Shown: positions 52,106-61,121 of the stretch, one piece after another | Layout of the letters: each line of letters begins with the position of its first letter | How positions within the stretch are numbered: the stretch's first letter is position 1 | DNA from: Sulfidibacter corallicola | GTDB lineage: Bacteria > Acidobacteriota > Holophagae > Acanthopleuribacterales > Acanthopleuribacteraceae | NCBI RefSeq assembly: GCF_017498545.1 | Contig: NZ_CP071793.1 | Location: 186,001 to 250,000, forward strand | Direction of reading: 5' to 3' | Length of the DNA: 64,000 bases | Notes under the pieces: model-generated | What the model was told of the DNA's origin: nothing | What the model saw: the letters and a program-made list of their open reading frames with translations, nothing else | The model's database searches: none | Made by a program: the position numbers and the translations under genes

Positions 52106-55100
52106 TTAGATGTCGATGGGGTCCGTTCGGGCGGCGTTGGTTGGCGGCCACCGGTTGGATCGGTCCGGTCGGCGCGACTCGCGCTCCTCGCAATGAGCCC
52201 GAATTCGCAGCTTCCACTGGTTGATCTTGTCGAGGAAGTAGTTGCTGGACGGCCGCACGTCGCCCACCCATTCGCGGTAGTTGTGCTGACGAATCCGGTT
52301 GATGTCGCGGGTCAGGAAGACCTCCAGCCTGCGAATGCTGGGGTAGGGCCGGCGCTGCTCGTAGGCCTTGATCTCGCGCAGCATGTCGCGCCACCGCACC
52401 ACCAACGGCAGGGTCACCACCTCGGGATCGGCGCTGGCCCCGTCCAAGATCGCCAGCAGCGGTGCCGCACAATTCACTCCCAAATGCCACAGCCGGTGGC
52501 GCGTCTGCTCGAGGTAGCGCGCCAGCGCGGCGCGGTCCTCCAAGCCGAACCCCTTCGGCGAAATCGGCCCCTGCCCGTCCCAGGTGGCGAGGTCCAGGTC
52601 CAGGTAGAGGTCGCGCGGCAGGAAGGCGTCGGTTCGAAAGAGCAGGTCGAGCGCGGTTTGCGACATGTACTGGTCGAGCCGGTTCTCGGATTGGGCCAGG
52701 CCCAATTCGGCGAAACTGGCGCGAATGTCCGCCAAGGCCCGGTGCGCCCGGGCGAAGCCGTGAATCTGGATGGCCAACTCTTTTTCGGAGAAGGCCTGAT
52801 CCACGCCCATGGCCAGTGGCGGCGCCTGGGCCAGCAGGCGGTTGACGGCATCTTCGTAGGTGTCCAGGGCCAACTGGGCCAGGACGGCCGACCAATTGCC
52901 ATCCGACGCCCCGGCGATCGACTGGGCACGAAACCGGTCGAGATGCTGGCGGTAGCGCCGGGCGTGGTCGAGATCGGTCTTGCGCCAGACCTCGAACTGC
53001 TTGCGGCGGTTCACCGGTTCGTCCAGCGCGGTGGCGGCCTGGACGAACGGCAGGTTGAAAAAGGCACCCATGGTGCCGCGTGCCTCGATCGCCTCCGCCA
53101 ACAAAAACGGCTCCAGTTGATCCCGATAGGCATAGAAACGGCCGTGGTAGCGCGACGCGAGCTGCCGCCCGGTTCCTGGCTCCAAAAAACCGCGGGCCGC
53201 CACCTCGGCGAGCCATTCGTGGAAGGGGGGCGCGCCCGAACCGCGGCTCGGCGTGAACAGGCCCAACGGCTCGTCGCGGTAGCAGCGCTCCGTGTTTCGA
53301 AGGCGGTAGGAAAGGTCGCGCAACAGGGCGAGGCCGGCCTGGCGATCCTCCAGGATGGAATTGCGGTCCTCCAGGAAGCGGCGCAGGTCTGCCTGGTCGC
53401 GCTGGAGCATGGCGGCCGGGTGGAACAGATCGTCGAGGAACCGGTCGTAGAGGGCGCCCAGCTTGTCGGTGGCCGCGGCGTGCCGTTCGAACCGAATCGC
53501 CTCGAAGCGCTTGGTGTCGATGTTCATGGCGGCCAAGTGGTGCAGGGTGGCGTCCGACATGTCGAAATCGAAACAGTAGCGGACGAGCTGGCGGAGCGCC
53601 TCCAGGTCCGCCGTCCCGCGGAAGCGGTTGTAGGCCCGGATATGGAACTCGAGTCGGCCGAGCCGGTGCACGTAACGGTCGAGCGCCTGGTAGGTCGCCA
53701 ACTCCTCGAAGGGCGTCACCGAGCGTCGAGGGGATTCTTCCTTGCGGGTGGTTGGTCGGGACGATTCGAGGAGAAGGTCGGCGCGGTGGATGAGCCGGTC
53801 GGCCAGGCCGTCGACCAGCAGGTCCTCGCAGGCCAAGGTGGTGGCGCGGTCGATGTCGGCATCGAGCGTGGAAAACCAGGAGGCGGGCAGGAACAGGGAA
53901 CGGAAATGGTGGCCGTCGATGCGCTGCATGGCGAAGAAAAGCGGGTTCTGGTTCTGGGCCAGCCAGCTCGCATCGAAATGACCGCGGTGCCGCTCCGCCA
54001 AGACGGCGCGAATCTGGGTCAAGGCGAAACGCCATTGCCCGCGAGCCGCGTGGAGGCGGCTGGCCGCGATCGCGGTTCCCACCAAGAGGACGACCGTCGA
54101 CACCGCCAGCCCCAAGCGGCAGGTCAGGGCCCAACGATCCAGCGTCTTGAGTTTGTGGCGCGAGGGCGCGGCCAGATGGCGTTCGGGGAAGATCTTGTCG
54201 GTCAGCAAGTCGCGCGTGAAACAGGGGCGCACCGTGCCGTCGAGGCTCGCCGTCGGCTTTGTTCCGCCGGGGGTTTCGCTCCGTGGCGCCACGGCCTGGG
54301 AACGGGACTCCGGGTTTGGGTTGGGATCGGGCGCGCCGGTGAAATAGATGCCGCGCGGCAGGATGGGGTCGTGGTAGGCGGTGGACACGAAGATGCCGTC
54401 CAGCAGGAGGCGCATCGGTTCGCGAAGGGCCTCCAGGGCGGCGGGCAGGAGGAAGAAGGCGTCGTCGAAGGTGTCGCCGAATCCGCGGAACCCCATGTCC
54501 AACTGGAGCCTCGCCATGCGTTCCGCCAGGTGGTCGAACGCCTGATCGGGCCAGGACGCGGCGTAGGGGACCGTGGTGTCGTGGTGCACCGACCAGCCGA
54601 ACAGGTCGCGTCGCTCCCGTTCGGTGCATTGCGCGATGAAGGCCGAGAAGCCCGGAATCGCATCGCAACCGGTCAGGATCACGTAGACGGGGAACACCAT
54701 GCCGGTCTCTTTCTGGAGCCGGCGGAGCTGGCCGTAGATGGTTTCGGCCCGTTGCGCCAACGCCTCGTGGTCCGAGCCTGCGGCGCCCATCAGGTCCTTG
54801 ACCGAAATCGTCAGCAGGACGCCGTCCAGCGCGCGCTCGGCACGGGTGCGGTACAAGGCGCGGCAGAAACTCTTCCAACCCCGGCCCGGCGTCTGGCAGG
54901 TGGGATCCTCGCAGAACAGGGAACCGTCGGGCTCGAGGACCACGCCACGATCGAAGTACCACCAGGTGAGAGGGCCCGCCGTTTCCGCGGCGTCCGGCGC
55001 GCCGAGCGGGAGATTCAGGCCGGTCTGTCCCAGCAGCGTGCTTCTCCCCGAACCCGAGGCGCCCAGGCACAGGTACCACGGCAGGCGGTAGCGGTAGCGG

Positions 55101-55465
55101 CGCCCGGGGAAATGGGCCCTGAGGCGCCGCGTTCCGGATTTGAAGGACACACCCAGCCTGGCCCGCATCAGCCAACCCCCGCGGCGCCCGGATCGCTTGT
55201 GTGGTTTGCGCTTGCCGGGGTCTCGATCGCCGGCTTTCGGGCCGCCTTCGGCGGGGCCCTGCTCGTCCTCGTCTTCCATCGAGAGCCGACCGCCTCCTGG
55301 CAGGAACACCGACGGGATGAAGAAGCGCGCCGCGTGGAAGCGGATCTTGGGCTTTTTGCCGTTGCGCCGGCGGCGCCACGCCCACAGGAGGAGGAAGCAC
55401 AGCAGCAACACGGCGATGGCGATCCAGAACCTCGGGTGGGTGAACGTGTGGAAATCAAACATCAT
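52106..55465 (-). CDS. tssM: Type VI secretion membrane protein TssM (IcmF-like)
   Basis: This 1119-residue protein has its likely start at ATG 55465 (a second ATG follows directly). Membrane helices lie near 13-29 and around 430-455. The cytoplasmic NTPase-like domain has a P-loop GASGSGRS at 135-142, where Arg141 replaces the usual Lys. The large periplasmic helical part ends in a region with FLTRDINRIRQHNYREW. TssM spans the envelope with TssL and TssJ, forming the trans-envelope complex. The Lys-to-Arg change makes ATP hydrolysis doubtful, as in some TssM proteins. The gene is 628 bases from tssL, an unusual gap. Confidence 0.88.
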   Translation of the reverse strand: MMFDFHTFTHPRFWIAIAVLLLCFLLLWAWRRRRNGKKPKIRFHAARFFIPSVFLPGGGRLSMEDEDEQGPAEGGPKAGDRDPGKRKPHKRSGRRGGWLMRARLGVSFKSGTRRLRAHFPGRRYRYRLPWYLCLGASGSGRSTLLGQTGLNLPLGAPDAAETAGPLTWWYFDRGVVLEPDGSLFCEDPTCQTPGRGWKSFCRALYRTRAERALDGVLLTISVKDLMGAAGSDHEALAQRAETIYGQLRRLQKETGMVFPVYVILTGCDAIPGFSAFIAQCTERERRDLFGWSVHHDTTVPYAASWPDQAFDHLAERMARLQLDMGFRGFGDTFDDAFFLLPAALEALREPMRLLLDGIFVSTAYHDPILPRGIYFTGAPDPNPNPESRSQAVAPRSETPGGTKPTASLDGTVRPCFTRDLLTDKIFPERHLAAPSRHKLKTLDRWALTCRLGLAVSTVVLLVGTAIAASRLHAARGQWRFALTQIRAVLAERHRGHFDASWLAQNQNPLFFAMQRIDGHHFRSLFLPASWFSTLDADIDRATTLACEDLLVDGLADRLIHRADLLLESSRPTTRKEESPRRSVTPFEELATYQALDRYVHRLGRLEFHIRAYNRFRGTADLEALRQLVRYCFDFDMSDATLHHLAAMNIDTKRFEAIRFERHAAATDKLGALYDRFLDDLFHPAAMLQRDQADLRRFLEDRNSILEDRQAGLALLRDLSYRLRNTERCYRDEPLGLFTPSRGSGAPPFHEWLAEVAARGFLEPGTGRQLASRYHGRFYAYRDQLEPFLLAEAIEARGTMGAFFNLPFVQAATALDEPVNRRKQFEVWRKTDLDHARRYRQHLDRFRAQSIAGASDGNWSAVLAQLALDTYEDAVNRLLAQAPPLAMGVDQAFSEKELAIQIHGFARAHRALADIRASFAELGLAQSENRLDQYMSQTALDLLFRTDAFLPRDLYLDLDLATWDGQGPISPKGFGLEDRAALARYLEQTRHRLWHLGVNCAAPLLAILDGASADPEVVTLPLVVRWRDMLREIKAYEQRRPYPSIRRLEVFLTRDINRIRQHNYREWVGDVRPSSNYFLDKINQWKLRIRAHCEERESRRPDRSNRWPPTNAARTDPIDI

Positions 55466-56093
55466 GAGGGACCTGCCTCGTGGGGGGGTGGGTGGGGAAT
55501 CTTTACCTGAAATTTATCGAAGTGCGGCTGCTTGGAGTACCAGGCTGTTTTGAGGGGCGGCGCTGCAGTAGGTTGGCCGGCTCGGCCGACATGTCGGAGC
55601 AACCCACCCTTCGCAGGTTTAGAACCATAAAAGAGCGAAGCGCGGCAGCACCTGTCTGGCACCGCGCCTGGAATAGGCCAGGGAACCATTTCGATTTGGC
55701 GCTTAATGCGTAAAGTTTGAATCTTGTTGAAAACTGGGTTTGCCTGGTGTTTGGGAGTTCGGTTCCAGTTGCTTAGCCGGTGAGATAAGAGGTACTCAGC
55801 CAACCTTGATGATGGGTCCATTGGTTGGGTAGCTTGGGGAGTATTCTTTATAGGGATGGTGGTTTCGTTTTTAAGGTGTTGATTGTTATGGGGTTTGATG
55901 GGATTTGGGGCTGTTGCATGGGGATGAGGGCTTCGCTCTAGAGAGGTTTGTTAATGTGGGGCTGGGTGGCTTCGTTTTGTCGGCCCAGCGGGCCAACCTA
56001 CAGCGACGACGGCGCTTTTTGGATGCGGGGACTTTGTGGTTGGGTGACTTTGGGGCTGCTTTTTGGGGCGGGGGCTTCGGAGGCGTTGGCGGG
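55466..56093. other. Repeat-bearing gap between tssL and tssM
   Basis: 628 bases with no supportable gene. Palindromic repeat units of the GTCGGCCCAGCGGGCC type lie near 55980-55995 and a degenerate one (GGTTGGCCGGCTCGGCC) near 55571. The centre (55680-55900) is less GC-rich. A separate promoter for tssM-tssA could be here, but none is evident. Confidence 0.65.
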
Positions 56094-56852
56094 TCAGGGG
56101 AGGTCGAGGATGGCTCGGGCGGCTTCGGCTACCGGCCGGGTCAACCAACGCCAGAGGCCGAAACCCAGCAGTAGCCAGGCGGCCAGGATCGCCGCGGCCA
56201 GGCGGTGCAGCGCCCGTTGCCGCGGCAGCGGTTGGGCGTCCGATTGGGCCGCCACCGTCTCGCGGTTTTGCGGGAACAACGACAGCGCGGCCTGGGTCGC
56301 GGGCGGCTCGGCCCCGAAGATGAAGCCGTAGAGCCGCCGCTGGTAGAGGGCCAGGTCGCCGTTGGGGTCGCCGAGCCGGTAACGTCCCTTGAAACCCAAG
56401 GCCAGGGCCATCAGGTAGACCTTGGCCAGCTCGCGGCTGCCGGCGCCCGGGTCCAGCAGCAGGTCGTCGACCCGCTGGAAGAACCACTCGCCGGCCGACT
56501 GCGAGTGGAACACCTGCTCTTCGAGAAGGTAGTGGTTCCACTCGGTGCGGCCGGCCCACGCGAAGTGGAGGAAGACCTCGTCGGCCAGGGCGACCATGAC
56601 GTAGCGGGCCTCGCGACTCTGGCGGCCAAGGGCGGAGTCCGGGTGTCCGGCGCTTCGGGAAGCCTGGCGATCCAGCATCAGCAGCAGGCGATCGCAGACC
56701 TCCTTGCGCGACGGCGGTGCGGCCATGCTCGGCGTCGGCGTGCCGTCGCGCGCCTCGGCGTCACACCGCAGGATTTGCCCCTTCAACGTGGCGATCAGTT
56801 GATAGAAGGCGACCAGGTTCTGCAGCAACAGACTGGGGTTTTCGGCGTGCAT
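56094..56852 (-). CDS. tssL: Type VI secretion membrane protein TssL (DotU/IcmH)
   Basis: This 252-residue protein starts at ATG 56852. The cytoplasmic helical DotU domain is visible (ARYVMVALADEVFLHFAWAG, ELAKVYLMALALGFKGRYR). One C-terminal membrane helix (AAILAAWLLLGFGLW) precedes a short tail. No peptidoglycan-binding extension is present. It partners TssM in the membrane complex. The gene follows tssK by 14 bases. Confidence 0.92.
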   Translation of the reverse strand: MHAENPSLLLQNLVAFYQLIATLKGQILRCDAEARDGTPTPSMAAPPSRKEVCDRLLLMLDRQASRSAGHPDSALGRQSREARYVMVALADEVFLHFAWAGRTEWNHYLLEEQVFHSQSAGEWFFQRVDDLLLDPGAGSRELAKVYLMALALGFKGRYRLGDPNGDLALYQRRLYGFIFGAEPPATQAALSLFPQNRETVAAQSDAQPLPRQRALHRLAAAILAAWLLLGFGLWRWLTRPVAEAARAILDLP

Positions 56853-56866
56853 CCGTGTCCTCCGCT

Positions 56867-58204
56867 TCAGGAATGGGCCGGCGCGTCGTTGCGCACGTAG
56901 AGGCTCAGGCTCGTGGGACTGAAGCTCGTGTCCGAGCCGGCACTGGGCGAAATGATCAGGCGATCGCCGGCATGCAGTCGCTCGCTGCCGGAACCCATGC
57001 GGTAGAGCAGCATGTCCTGACCGGTAACCAGGCCCGTGACCTGATCGATCGACTCGCGCTGGATGCCCAGAATGCGGTTGCTGCGGAGCGTCGGGATCTC
57101 CTCGGCCTTGCCGATCAGCGCGCCGGCGATCCAGTTGGCGGCCTCGCGCTCGCGGCTGCCCGGCTCGCGGGCGAACCCGACGATCAATTCCTTGCCGCGC
57201 CACTCCGGCAGGAACTCGAGGGTGTAGGTCTCGCCGTCCTTGCGGAAGGCGGCCTCGCTGAAGGTTTCCTGGATGCGCGCTTCCAGGATCGACACGATGG
57301 TTTGGTAGACCTGACCGAAGGTGGTGCGCAAATCGTCGTGATCGTAGGGCTCCAGCAACGGCGGCACCTTGCTGCGGCTGAGGGGCACCAGGTGGCTCAT
57401 CAGTTGAACCAGCGCCTGGTAGAGCTGGAAGGGGTGCGGGCGGTGTGACCGCAACACGGTTTCGAAGAGCGGCAAGCCGCCCACCAGGTGCACGAGGTTG
57501 CGTTCGACCTCGGCGCGGGAGCCATCCTCGCCCTGGCCGGTCGACAACAGGCCCGACAGGTGGTTGGCCTTGCGCCGCAGCAGCGCGGTCACCCGATGGC
57601 ACATGGCGGCAATCTCGAGGTCGTCCGTCACGGCCGGAACGGGAGGGTGGAACTCGGTCAACTGGAGCACGTTGCCGTTGTAGGCCAGTTCGGCCAAGGG
57701 AAAGGCGCTGTACAGACCTGGCGGACGGTCCAGGAACAGGCGCGGTCGCGGGCTCAGACGCGGGATGTGGACCCGCGAGCCGGAACGGCGATCCACCACC
57801 GCGGCGCCCTCGACCTCGCGGAAGCGGCGAGGCGCATCCGCCTCGGCATGCCGCACCTCCTCGGCGCGAACCACGCCGAGGTAGATCTTTCGCGGCCTGG
57901 TCCGCAACAGCTCCAGGCGATCGGACAGGTCCAGCTCCAGGTGGTGTGCCTCCGTTTCGCGGAAACATAGCGCCAGTCCGTCCGGCATCACCGCTTCCAA
58001 TCGATGCAGCCGAAAGCGGCCGTGGGCCAGCAGGGTTTCGTCCAGGTCCCAGTGGCGCACGCCCCAGGAGTACGGTTGCCATTGGGCGCCGTAGAACTGG
58101 AACAACCGCTCCAGTCGGCGGTCGGCCTCCTGAAAGTGCTGAGGTGAGAGCAACATGCCCTCGTGCCAATCGATGGGGTCGGGGACCCGGGGGGATTCGG
58201 ACAT
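56867..58204 (-). CDS. tssK: Type VI secretion baseplate protein TssK
   Basis: This 445-residue protein has its likely start at ATG 58204 (MSESPRVPD), eight bases after GAGGAG. DWHEGMLLSPQHFQEADRR is the conserved TssK N-terminus, and PVPAVTDD and SRSKVPPLLEPYDHDDLRTTF follow. It connects the baseplate to the TssL/TssM membrane complex. Length and motifs are normal. Confidence 0.93.
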   Translation of the reverse strand: MSESPRVPDPIDWHEGMLLSPQHFQEADRRLERLFQFYGAQWQPYSWGVRHWDLDETLLAHGRFRLHRLEAVMPDGLALCFRETEAHHLELDLSDRLELLRTRPRKIYLGVVRAEEVRHAEADAPRRFREVEGAAVVDRRSGSRVHIPRLSPRPRLFLDRPPGLYSAFPLAELAYNGNVLQLTEFHPPVPAVTDDLEIAAMCHRVTALLRRKANHLSGLLSTGQGEDGSRAEVERNLVHLVGGLPLFETVLRSHRPHPFQLYQALVQLMSHLVPLSRSKVPPLLEPYDHDDLRTTFGQVYQTIVSILEARIQETFSEAAFRKDGETYTLEFLPEWRGKELIVGFAREPGSREREAANWIAGALIGKAEEIPTLRSNRILGIQRESIDQVTGLVTGQDMLLYRMGSGSERLHAGDRLIISPSAGSDTSFSPTSLSLYVRNDAPAHS

Positions 58205-58288
58205 TTTCGTGACTCCTCGTGAATTCAAATGTGGCTCGGTCGGGACGACACGGCGGTGGCACCGGCCGTCGTCGGCGTGCGGGCCGAC

Positions 58289-58963
58289 TCAGGACTCCGG
58301 CGCTTCGATCTTGCGGCCCAGCTCGTAAACCGTGCGGTTGGTGGGGTTACCGTGTTCGTCGAACTCCTCCACCGCGCCGTCCAACTGGTCTTCGCGGTAG
58401 TGGCTGCGCGCCCGTAGGTTGCCGTTGAGGTGGTACTCCAACGTCTCGCCCTCGAGCATGCCGCTCACGTAGATGCTCGAGCGCAGCAGACGACCTTCGA
58501 CGTCGAACCAGGACGAGAGGCCTTCCTGCCTGCCCCCGGAGAACCGCAGGCGGGCGCGAACCCGCCCGACGGGGTCGTATTCCGTCACCAGGCCGTGCAA
58601 TTCGCCATCGCGATAGTCCATCGAGAATTGTTTCTTGCCCTTCTGGTACATCACCGCCTCGCCGTGGGCCACACCGCCGCGGTAGGGCATCACCTGCTGC
58701 AGCCGCCCCTCCTCGTCGAAGAGGCGGACCGGCCCGTGCAGGACGCCGTCCTCGTAGGTGCAATCCTGAACCACCTGGCCACGAGGCCCGAAGTTGAGCG
58801 TCAGACCGTGAAGGCGACCATCCTTGAAATGGCTGGTCATCACCGGATTGCCTTGCTCGTCGAACTGTTTCAGCGGCCCGTGGGGCACCTCGTCTCTCAT
58901 CGTTTTCCGTAACGCCAGTTGGCCGTTGGGATGGTACTCCTCTAGGGTTACCGTGTCTTCCAT
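58289..58963 (-). CDS. YwqK/MORN-type repeat protein in the T6SS cluster
   Basis: This 224-residue protein has its likely start at ATG 58963; an upstream TTG at 58984 is possible. It consists of about nine repeats of ~22 residues, each with a pattern such as DGxLHGxxxxFDExG, as in the YwqK antitoxin/MORN_2 family. Each repeat is a beta hairpin, and the protein should form an extended sheet. It sits between vgrG and tssK, so it may be an immunity protein, adaptor or scaffold of the secretion system. No function is proven for such proteins in T6SS. Confidence 0.8.
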   Translation of the reverse strand: MEDTVTLEEYHPNGQLALRKTMRDEVPHGPLKQFDEQGNPVMTSHFKDGRLHGLTLNFGPRGQVVQDCTYEDGVLHGPVRLFDEEGRLQQVMPYRGGVAHGEAVMYQKGKKQFSMDYRDGELHGLVTEYDPVGRVRARLRFSGGRQEGLSSWFDVEGRLLRSSIYVSGMLEGETLEYHLNGNLRARSHYREDQLDGAVEEFDEHGNPTNRTVYELGRKIEAPES

Positions 58964-59109
58964 CGCTGCACTTCCATCATTCAATTAAAGAGGGGAAAAT
59001 CCGTGGATCGGCATCGGGTCGGGACCATGCACCGGCCCCGTTCCGGTGCCGTCGTGCTCCCGCGTTCCGAGTCTCGCGCCGAAGCGTCTCGGCGGGTGAG
59101 GCGCGGACA

Positions 59110-61089
59110 TCAATTGATCTTCACCAGCCCGCCCTTGAGCGTCAGCATGCCGCCCGCCTCCACGGACGTCATGGCCGAGGCCTTGGCTTTCAGCATGGCA
59201 CCGGCCTTGAGCTCCATGGTGGTGCCCGCCTGGCTCGTGAGGCCGACACCCGCCTTCTGGCTCAATTTGGTTCCGGCCTGCTGCTTCAGGTCGGCGGCGG
59301 CCTCGATCGAGGTCGAGCGCCCGCTCGTCGTTTTCAGGTTTCCGGCGGCCTTCAGGGTGATCGATCCGGAGGCCTCGATCGACAGGTTGCCGTCGATCTT
59401 CAAGGTGTAGGAGCCACCCACCCGGTGTTGGAAATCGCCTTTGGTCTGGTGGTTCTCGCGCGTCTCGACCACGATGTCGCGTTGTTTGACGCGTTCCGTT
59501 TGAAGGCCTTTCGGCACCGCCAGCGTGTGGTTGCCCTTGGCCACCTCGAAGCGTTGGTCGCCCTTCTCGACCAGCACCTCGTGGTGGTTCTGGATGGTTT
59601 CGGTTTGGTTGTTGCGCACGTGGCTGTTGAGGTCTTTTTGGGCATGGAAGTAGAGCTCCTCGTCGCCCTTCTTGTCTTCCACGCGGATTTCGTTGAAGCC
59701 CTTGCCCTTGACCGTACTGGAGCGGGTCGTGCTGCGGGTTCGCTCGGACGGCAGGTTCAGGGGAACGGTTTGGCTGGCGTTGTGGACGGCGCCCGTGACC
59801 AAGGGGCGATCGGGATCGCCGTCGAGGAAACAGACCACCACTTCCTGGCCGATGCGCGGCAGGAAGAAACTGCCGTACTGCTTGCCGGCCCAGCCCTGGG
59901 CGACGCGCACCCAGCAGGAGCTGTTCTCGTCGCGCTTGCCGCGTCGGTCCCAGTGGAACTGGACCTTGACGCGACCGTGGCGGTCGGTCCAGATCTCCTC
60001 GCCCGATTTGCCCACGACCACCGCCGTCTGGGCACCGTGGATTCTGGGTTTCGGCGTTCGCGGCGGAGCCCGAAACGGCAGTGATTGGGGGAAGGCGGTG
60101 AAGGCGTTGGTGTATTCCTTCTTGCCGCCCGTGTGGGTGACCGAGCGGATCACGTAGCGCCGGTTGAGTGCCTTGCGCGGGTGATTTTCCAAGGTCAGGC
60201 AGTGGCCCGCCTGGATGCCGGCGGACACGGCCGATGCCTGGAGCATCTCGGCCGACTGCAAGTTCACTTGATGGGCTCGCTTGGCGAGGTCGCGGCCTTC
60301 GTTTTTGGTGGCGAACCCGCCCGGGTAGCGAAAATGGGAGAGCCCGTTGCGGGCGCCCTCGCTGACGACCAGGGCGTCGTCCGGCGACTCGAAGTTGAAG
60401 TCGCCCAGGCCGAGTCCGTCGCTCGTCATGCGGCCCACGAGGGTGCAGTCCTGCAGGCTGTCCGCGCGGGTCGAACGGTGACCGGCCGGACGGTACTTTA
60501 GCAGGTCGATGCCGGTGCAGGGCGCGAAGACGGTCGGATCGTCCGAGATGACCAGGGTGTGTTTGCCGCGCTCGAATCGAAAGAAGTAGAAGAGCCCGGC
60601 GTCCTCGATCAGCCGCGAAACGAAGTGGAAGGCGGTTTCCATGTACTGCACGCAGTACTCGCGGGGCGGCGGTTGGGACTTCAGGCGCAGCTCGAAGTCG
60701 GCGAAGCCGTGTTGGCGGAAGATGGCGCTGCAGATCTCTGCCGGGTTCTGGTTCTGGAAGATGCGGCAATCGGAGGTGAGCGTCAGCCGCCACAGCCAGG
60801 GGCGTAGCGTGGCGCGGTACATGGCACCGCCGGGGCCGACCCCCGCGTACGTGAAATCCGTGATCAGGCCGTCGATGAAGCGTTCCTTGCCGTCGTTCAG
60901 GTCGACCGCCACCGAGACGTGCTCGCCCACCACCTTGTCGAAGGTCAGGTTGTGATCTTCGGCGACCAGCGACAGGTTGAAGGTGAACAGGTCACAGAGC
61001 GATTCGGTGCCCTCGAAGGAGACCAGGCGCAGTGTCGCGCCGAACGGCGAATGCAGTGTGTAGGCGGGATTGATTTCTTCGAACGACAT
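59110..61089 (-). CDS. vgrG: Type VI secretion spike protein VgrG (TssI)
   Basis: This 659-residue protein starts at ATG 61089. The gp27-like head (about 1-380; REYCVQYMETAFHFVSRLIEDAG) leads to the gp5-like OB fold (about 385-470; GEEIWTDRHGRVKVQFHWDR, SCWVRVAQGWAGKQYGS) and a long beta-helix needle rich in NHTL-, GNLS- and AGxxL-type repeats to the end. No extra effector domain follows the needle. It tips the Hcp tube and carries effectors. It lies between clpV and the YwqK gene. Confidence 0.95.
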   Translation of the reverse strand: MSFEEINPAYTLHSPFGATLRLVSFEGTESLCDLFTFNLSLVAEDHNLTFDKVVGEHVSVAVDLNDGKERFIDGLITDFTYAGVGPGGAMYRATLRPWLWRLTLTSDCRIFQNQNPAEICSAIFRQHGFADFELRLKSQPPPREYCVQYMETAFHFVSRLIEDAGLFYFFRFERGKHTLVISDDPTVFAPCTGIDLLKYRPAGHRSTRADSLQDCTLVGRMTSDGLGLGDFNFESPDDALVVSEGARNGLSHFRYPGGFATKNEGRDLAKRAHQVNLQSAEMLQASAVSAGIQAGHCLTLENHPRKALNRRYVIRSVTHTGGKKEYTNAFTAFPQSLPFRAPPRTPKPRIHGAQTAVVVGKSGEEIWTDRHGRVKVQFHWDRRGKRDENSSCWVRVAQGWAGKQYGSFFLPRIGQEVVVCFLDGDPDRPLVTGAVHNASQTVPLNLPSERTRSTTRSSTVKGKGFNEIRVEDKKGDEELYFHAQKDLNSHVRNNQTETIQNHHEVLVEKGDQRFEVAKGNHTLAVPKGLQTERVKQRDIVVETRENHQTKGDFQHRVGGSYTLKIDGNLSIEASGSITLKAAGNLKTTSGRSTSIEAAADLKQQAGTKLSQKAGVGLTSQAGTTMELKAGAMLKAKASAMTSVEAGGMLTLKGGLVKIN

Positions 61090-61121
61090 GGAGCCTCCTC
61101 ACGGATGGTTGGGGGGGTGAT

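Noticed and set aside
50964..55510. Very long frames over tssM (1478 codons minus, 1201 codons plus)
   Set aside because: They overlap tssM in other frames and lack any recognisable domain; high GC suppresses stop codons.
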